Shown: positions 57,285 to 64,000 of the stretch, piece by piece
Layout: the number at the start of each line of letters is the position of its first letter
How positions within the stretch are numbered: the stretch's first letter is position 1
Source: Cepaea nemoralis
Lineage: Eukaryota; Mollusca; Gastropoda; Stylommatophora; Helicidae
Length of the DNA stretch: 64,000 nucleotides
Direction: 5' to 3'
NCBI GenBank assembly: GCA_014155875.1
Contig: JACEFZ010013290.1
Span: forward strand, 442,001 to 506,000
Program-made: the position numbers and the translations under genes
The notes under the pieces: model-generated
The model's input: only the letters and a program-made list of their open reading frames with translations
What the model was told of the DNA's origin: nothing
Databases searched by the model: none

Positions 57285-58020
57285 AGATCATCCTCGTTGC
57301 ACATCGGACCATTCAGTCCATAAGTGCTCGGATCCCCTCCTCAGCAAATCCCGCAGCGTGTAGCGGCTAACGACGCCAGTTCTGTGTTGGTTTATCAATC
57401 TTCTTTGGCTTCCTGCGTAGTGTTCTTGTTTGGCCACCCCTCTTTTAATTTGCTGCTCTCGCAGTCTGGCCATTGTTGTAGATTCACAGTCATCACTTGG
57501 TTCTTGCAAAAGTCTCACTTCTCGTAGAGCATTCAGAATGTCAGCCTGGTCCATGGCGTGTCAGCCTGGTCCATGGCGCGTCCGCCCTCCACAGTAGCCT
57601 CACCTGCGAGCTTGTCAGCCCGCTCATTTCCTTGTACTCCCGCATGACCTGGCACGAAGATGAAACTAATCTTTGCCAGCCGAGACCGCTCCAGAGGCAG
57701 CAACCATTCTCTTCGGATCGACCCCTCCTCTATCCTCTTGATCATGTTCATTGAGTCGCTAAGGAAACAAGCCCTAGTGAATGTCTATGTCTCGAGCCAT
57801 GTTATTGCTTTACTTACTGCCATGACTTCCATGGTCAGGCTACTTGTGGTTTCAGTGAAAGCACCAGAGTCCCCCTTCACAATTCTCCCTCCGGCCCGAG
57901 CTGTAAAGGCCCATGAGCTTCTCACATGTCGGACGACCGACCCATCTGTGTAGATGACCGCGTCACTGTCTAGCGAATTCTCGAAAATCAACGCTTGTAC
58001 TTCAGCCTCCAGGCTTTAAT
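57285..58020 (-). pseudogene. LINE with RNase H domain, 3' part (same family as 33545-34655)
   Basis: Minus-strand frames 57991-57785, 57751-57533 and 57554-57288 give in order VIYTDGSVVRHVRSSWAFTA (Asp), SSLTMEVMAVSKAITWLET (Glu), the NMIKRIEEGSIRREWLLPLE block, FVPGHAGVQGNERADKLAGE (last Asp), MARLREQQIKRGVAKQEHYA and RRLINQHRTGVVS, ending SEHLWTEWSDVQRG. A 22-bp tandem duplication (GTCAGCCTGGTCCATGGCG, at 57539 and 57560) breaks the frame. The zinc-knuckle-like CPEC of the other copy has become EWSD here. It is 5' truncated at about 58020. Confidence 0.85.
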
Positions 58021-58269
58021 GAGTCTCCAACAACAGTTATCCTACATTTTTAGGTACTTTTGCTTTCTTTCACCCCAAACAAAAGTGAATCCCAGGGTAT
58101 GACGTCACATCCAGGGGTTCCCTGTGTTGCGCCGAACATTCAGGGGGTTTCCGTGTGTTGGGCCGCAGATCGGTGCGCAATTCTATGCGGCGGTGGTTTG
58201 TGGGCACACACCTCTCGTAGGTAATTACTCCAGTCAACAGTTGCTCTCGGCGACATCCCCAACTGTAAC

Positions 58270-58915
58270 TGGCCAAATCTTCTTCTTCTTCTTTCGTTCG
58301 CCTGAAATATGCTTATAACTGCGCAATGTTGTCTCTCGTATGAATCCAACAGTCTTTGTTAGTTCATTCAGCGGTCCATAGAGTTTATCTTCCACTGTTG
58401 TCTCTCTAGGCCAGAAGGTTCGCCTGGATATGTTGTAGTTTGGGCAATCCTGGAGTATGTGCTCTGCTGTCTGCGACGCCAAACCACATGTGCACATGGC
58501 TGAGTCACCAATCTTGAATTTTGTATACATGTGGTTGCGTAATCTATTGTGTCCTGTTCTGAGGCGCAGAAGATTGACCTGTTCTGGTCTGTTCATAACG
58601 TGGTAGTCGTCTTGAGTAAGGTTTGGTGGCCTTCTGACTGATTTCATCATTCTTTTCTTTTGGTGGTATGTAATGGGCACATCAGGTTGTTCTTCTTTTG
58701 CTCCTTCTTTAGCCAATCGATCAGCTCTGTCGTTTCCGGTGACTCCACAGTGGGATGGTATCCACTGTATGGTGATCTTACACTGACTGCTAAGTTCAGA
58801 AAGTAGTGTCCTCAGAACTGGCAATTTCCTAGACAGGAGCGCCTCTATTACGTATTTTGCATCTGTCAATATCACCACAGGTTGTTGTGACAAATTTGAT
58901 AGTTGACAGAGGATC
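58270..58915 (-). pseudogene. RNase H-bearing LINE 3' end, second family, 219-codon frame
   Basis: Minus strand from 58893: VVILTDAKYVIEALLSRKLP (RNase H Asp), QWIPSHCGVTGNDRADRLAK (last Asp), VNLLRLRTGHNRLRNHMYTK, CTCGLASQTAEHILQDCPNY (the CxCG...H...C element after RNase H), ending in a GAAGAAGAAGAAG tail at 58278-58290. The first two acidic residues of RNase H (TDGS and E blocks) are missing, so it is truncated. The frame is open and then runs over the tail into flanking sequence. The downstream piece 58073-58270 is GC-richer, unrecognised, and possibly part of the 3' UTR. Confidence 0.85.
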
Positions 58916-61900
58916 TAGTTAGTGGTGTTCTCTGGAGATATATCTTGAATAATAATTATACAAGATAAAGGATATGATTTTGCACGTTTTGTCTAGAGGT
59001 CTCTTAAATGAGATAATCATTCCCGCAATAGCCTTTTTGGAGAACCACTTTTCTTTGGCTCAACCCCCACTGTGTATCTACACAGAAATTTATATAAGAA
59101 GAAAAAGGTTCCCTCAAGACCAAAAGGAGATCTGGACTCTTCGCCCCTGTACAACTGAGGATCAATCTCACTCATTATACTGTTGACAGTGTGCTGTTCG
59201 TCCGTCACATTAGATCTTCCCTTATTTATTTTGTGTCAAAAGTGACCTATATCAGTTTGTCCAATTTTTCTAGGACTGTAGGATTCAATTCTTATAGACA
59301 AACTCAACAATAACTGTACATCACATCTGTTGAACAAGACATCTACATGACAGTTTATTGACAAAAGTGGAACATACATTCACAAGGAAATGTTTACACC
59401 AACCATTGTACAAGACTTACATCATTAGATACTTGACAACATCTATACAGGACTTTTCACAATATTTGTAACCAACCACAGTAACTTAAGACAGTCACCA
59501 GAGACAATACTTGACAGCAACTGTACAAGACATTCTCCTGAGACATGTACTTAAAACACTGATTCATTAAATACACTTTATTGAGCTGATGGTGAGTCGA
59601 GTGATGACCATTGTTCATCTCCTGCCATGTCAACACTTCAACAATTACATTGCAAATGTATAAAATATGCCACACATGCATGTTGATAAACAAGATACAA
59701 CACTTCTTATTTACTCCACCAGCCATCAATAACTCTCCTCTCTCTCTCTCTAACTACAACACTGATTTTCGGTATCTATCATCAATCTCTGTCTCTGGGA
59801 TGTTTCCTGCAAATCCTATTTATGGGAAACTTAAGGAAGGAACTACTGTTCTGGATCAGTTTGTACCCTGTTATCCTCAGCAACTGAGGTTGGAAAAGGT
59901 CCAGGTAGCAGATTTCCTGTACTAAGTCCCATGGCAGATCATTTCCTCTTGAGAACAGAATTGGTGGTGATGACAAGGTACTGAATCTCCCTGTTGACCA
60001 GACTGTCTGTAAAAACTGTCACTGGGGACTTCACATATCTAGTCCACCTCACTTACTCTTCAAGTCTTCAGTCAGAAACACTGTGTGAGCACCAGGCTGG
60101 AGATTAAATAAGACAAGTCCTAGCCAACAATCCATTGCACCAGTCATTTCACCAGTCGTCTTGAATGAGGTTAACAACCCGAGACTTGTTGTTTTTGTTC
60201 TCAGATGATTCTGATAATTATGATCCCTATAATTCTAATACTAGAATTCTTCAGAACTGTTTTTCTCCCTTTTTTATATCCAGCGGTTTGAGAGCTGAGC
60301 AAAAGCCTCCAAGAACTTCCAACATTGTAGATTCTAGAAGATTTCACTTTATAGAGAGTTGGTTCTGGATTCTGGGACTACTGGTTAGTTTTCCCAGATG
60401 ATATATGAAAGGCCTCTCCACCATCCTCTTGTTCTCTGTCAATATACAAAATGGCACAACATCTCTTTACATTTGTCAAAAGATGATGTTATCATACATT
60501 AACATACACAGATGGAGATGGGGAGGGAAGGGAGGATGTTGACCAAACACACCTCTCCTAGTTGATGATGTAGTGAATTTCACTGTGATGTACTGTGGGT
60601 GATATGTTTTCATTATTCACCTTTATCTGTGGTAATCACAAGCCTATAAGTAGAGACAGGAGTAGCTTACACAATTACAAGCATTTTAGAGCAAGCACTA
60701 TAAGGCAAGCAATATGAGCAAGCATTGTGACATAGCAACATGGGGCAGGCATTGTGAAGGGAAATGGAAAATAGGCATTTACAACTGCAATAAGCAATAT
60801 GTATTAACTAATGGCATTTACCCAATTAGCAGCCGAAACATCAATTCCAATGGTTGTGATGGTGGTGCATGAATGTCCTATTCCATATACACACCTACAC
60901 AGCAATGCCAGACCTCACCCCTCTCAGACCAGACTTGTCTCACAGGTACATCATCTTCATCATGTGCTCTTTCCCTACTGGAATAATGTCCATATCTTAC
61001 CACAGTAGGTAACAAAAGCTCAATTGCATAAGCAATTGTCCTCATATGCACCAAAGCACATATGGGGGAAAACATGTTTAGTCCTTGCAAGTTTGCATGA
61101 GCCATACATTATATTCAGCCAACTAAGACACAGGTTCACACACCTATTGTCCTTTTAGGAACTAGTTTATATGAACCAACCAACAGTAGAGGTACCAGTG
61201 TAATACTTTCAAAGAGAAATTATATTAATTCTCTAGAGCGTAATTTAGCCACCAGGCATCACATGAACTTTGCAATTCTGGCGTGCCATACACCGTCCAG
61301 CTTACATATGGATATTGAAGCATCTTTCTTTCTACTAATGTGAGAGGCTACTTATCAAATCACCAACTCACTCTTCCAACATTCTCAGCATTTACAAAGG
61401 AACTTGTACATGTTTACATCACACATTCCAATTCAGACTGTCAATTGTTAACTCACAAGAGCCGTGTACAGTCTGGTTAAGAATGAGTCATCCGAGGCAT
61501 TAAGATTGCACAAGGGGTTTGCGAATTTGCATTGAGTGGATTATACAATCATCAAGCATACGCAACCAGTCACAACAAGGGAATGATATGCACTTAGAGT
61601 ATACAGCGTAGAAGACCTGTCAAGGTTGAAGAAGCAGTATTCAGAATACTGGCACACAGAAGTTCTGTTTTTCACTTTCACATTTTCTTCATAAAATACT
61701 CTTATATTATTCTCTTTCGTTCACTAGGCATAAATACAACAATAGAGTATGTTTTAAAGTGGTACCTGTTATTCCAGAGAACAATGTATTACTGAATCTT
61801 TAAGGGCATTTTGAGTTCCCACATCACAAATTACGACTGCTCCTGATGGAATCCCGCTTCAAACTAACAGATTTTTCAAATGTGGCCTAATGAATAGCTG

Positions 61901-64000
61901 TGACATATTCACCTATCCATCATTTTACAGCGCGTCAACGTTACACAGCAACCCAGAGATTATCAAAACAATTACAGCACCGTAGAAAATCGAACTCACT
62001 AAGCGATACTAATGACAGACAGATGCCAGGATAAAAATAGAAAAGTTAGCGTCAACAGAATAGAATGTGACTGGTAGAGACACATCACGTGGATATAGCG
62101 TCCCCCAGCTCGGGCGCCGCTTTAATAAAACCGCGCACTTCTATGACTTCAGAGCGAGCGAGCAGTCGCCAAAGCTATGTGTGTCCAACTTTCAAACTTT
62201 TACAACAGGCAGTTTGATCTAGTCTGAGGTAAGCTTGTGATTCTCAGATCTAAGTGGTACCAAGATGTATAAAGTAAAGGTATCCAGTGTTGTGCGTCCA
62301 ATGAATTGTATTTTTGATAAAATAAATCTCTGAAAATGTGAAAAACTGCCGATCGCAACTTCAATACTGGCGCCACTTCCCCGGCGAAACCGACATCTTA
62401 TAATTTCTCAAAACTGCAAAACTCTGACTTTCTACACTACATCTAACAACTTCACTATGTGCATATGACTATAATCTATCACAGAATAATGTATGAGGTG
62501 AAATTTCCAATGCACTCAAATGCTTTTCATCAAACAATTCTAGAAAACGCTTCTGCACAGACAGTCAGCTGGTGCAAACGAAACACTACCTCGCTGTAAA
62601 AATGTACTTAATTCTGTCTATGTTGCAATCTAAAGAACTGAAACAGGAATTATACTCTTCCTTTTCTCTTTACGAATTGAAAACAAATAGTATTTGATAG
62701 AAATTAGTTTATTCATGTGTCAGATTTTATTTAGACAACGCACTACATCAACTGCATTGCTTAAAATAGGTTTACGTTCACAAACGCCATTTGTGATAGC
62801 CGACCTACTTAATCTGCTCAGACTAAAGGGTGAAAATTACCTTGGTCTATAGCCAACTGGGTCGCCAACAGAATGGACATGATGTGCACTGGTAAAAGAT
62901 ATAGGAGAAGTATAAGTAGACAGAGAGGAGGAGAGTATTAGGGAAAAATACTTTAAGTAATAATATTTTTCTAATATATTGTGTCATGACCTTGTATAGA
63001 TTACATTTTGTACAAATACACATAAGAAATTCTGCATGTTGGACATGAACCATAATAAAAGCACACTAGATGAGTTAAACTCATATTAACTGATGTAGAT
63101 GTGAGGACAATTAGTACAATCTATGGAACCCCACACAACAGAAGTTAACTCAACACAATACACTTCACACCACACAACTCCACACCACAACAGCAGGAAC
63201 AGGGAAATGATTTAGAATAGGAAGTAGTTGCCTTGGAAAGTACAGATAAACAATTATATACACAATGTAGAACAAATAGAGTAATGTGGATGTTTAAATG
63301 TATGCCATTTATACAAATGCATCTCATACTTGTGTTGATCTTGCCTGTCAGCTTGATTACCATGATTCAGGGAACATCACATTATCACTCTTATCTGTGT
63401 CTGACTGTACACTACTCACTGAACTACAGGTCCACTGAGGAAATGCATACAGCAGGTACCAGACAACAGAAGCTGCATCCAGTGTAATAATCTCTGACCC
63501 ACCCCAAAGTAACACAACAATACTTCTTCTGTTCTTATCATTTTTGTTTTGTTATGTTGTGTTCACACTATGGACATGCTGTAAAGGATTATAATACCTG
63601 TATGAATTTTAAACAGTGATGTCTTGGTGCCACACCTAACCAACAAGGAGGGAAGAGGAGTGAATGAGATGATCAACACCTGTGATGGCAGATGACTCCA
63701 GCCTTAAGCAGAGAATGAGAAGCCTTCAGTGAAGCTAAACTGGCCCAACCTGAAGTGGATCCATCAGACCATGGACCCAGGCTTATCCACATCTCATCGC
63801 ACCATGTTTTCTTATCACTCACACAAACTTCACCCTCTCAGGAAATGATTTCTTGACTTATGGTTATATGTAGAAGAACTTAACTATACAACATTTGGTA
63901 GTTAAAACATCTCACTATACAATGAATGTTATTATTAATTGACTGACTATATTTGGTCCTATGAAAGATTGTTCTATTTTATTCTGTACATGTCAACAGC
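58916..64000. other. Low-repeat sequence without a supported gene
   Basis: Five kilobases with no microsatellite longer than about 14 bp ((TC)n at 59737), no TE landmark and no frame above 104 codons. If a host gene reaches this window it is most likely here as intron, UTR or upstream sequence, but I find no exon with protein similarity. The GC-rich patch at 62090-62235 is described separately. Confidence 0.5.
62090..62235 (+). promoter_or_regulatory. Weak candidate for a CpG-rich promoter with first exon
   Basis: Unlike its AT-rich surroundings, it holds CCCCCAGCTCGGGCGCCGCT, TAATAAAACCGCGCACTTC, GAGCGAGCGAGCAGTCGCC and then GTCTGAGGTAAGCTTG, where GAG|GTAAG at about 62225-62232 would be a consensus 5' splice site. 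A second GC patch with CGGCGAAACCGACATCTTAT is at 62370-62400. This is composition and one donor motif only, and the direction is a guess. Confidence 0.2.

Overview
This 64-kb window is eukaryotic, AT-rich and dominated by transposable elements and tandem repeats. I see no bacterial gene structure and no host protein-coding gene that I can support. The fossils point to a lophotrochozoan invertebrate, most likely a mollusc: RTE-type LINEs with trinucleotide tails, several tRNA-derived SINE families, Helentron/HINE-like elements with long (CAGA)n or (GATA)n cores, and mariner, Tigger and hAT remnants. The taxon is inference from repeat style only.

Layout. 1-3293: a hAT transposon remnant carrying a nested Helitron-like element (115-1423, with ideal A|T flanks) and a nested 5'-truncated LINE. 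3294-6800: tandem repeats, a second Helitron-like element, a second hAT 5' end, a SINE and a minisatellite. 7340-8645: a 20-bp minisatellite split by a LINE fragment. 8.6-14.4 kb: SINEs and LINE 3' ends. 14.5-17.8 kb: GA and CAGA arrays, then unrecognised sequence. 17.9-26.3 kb: an almost complete Ty3/gypsy-type LTR retrotransposon with 99.7% identical 619-bp LTRs. Its pol has a GPY/F module upstream of reverse transcriptase and no integrase core anywhere. The element is bracketed by direct repeats of about 110 bp instead of a short target duplication. 26.4-34.7 kb: SINEs, minisatellites, a purine-only tract and a LINE with an RNase H domain. 35-38 kb: LINE pieces and a 909-bp Tigger-like element with TA target site. 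38.9-40.85 kb: a 29-bp minisatellite of about 67 units. 41.0-41.4 kb: a head-to-head SINE inverted repeat. 41.4-47.5 kb: LINE, SINEs and a dead mariner transposase. 47.9-52.4 kb: a SINE inside a LINE inside another LINE. 52.9-57 kb: microsatellites, a SINE and a scrambled DDE transposase. 57.3-58.9 kb: two RNase H-bearing LINE ends. 58.9-64 kb: low-repeat sequence with no supported gene.

Nearly all coding pieces are broken by stops, frameshifts or truncation. The longest intact frame is the 402-codon RTE reverse transcriptase at 48058-49266. The LTR element is the most informative feature: young by LTR identity, dead by coding content, and apparently not inserted by a standard integrase reaction. 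Boundaries of old repeats are approximate (about +/-10-30 bp) because they were read by eye.
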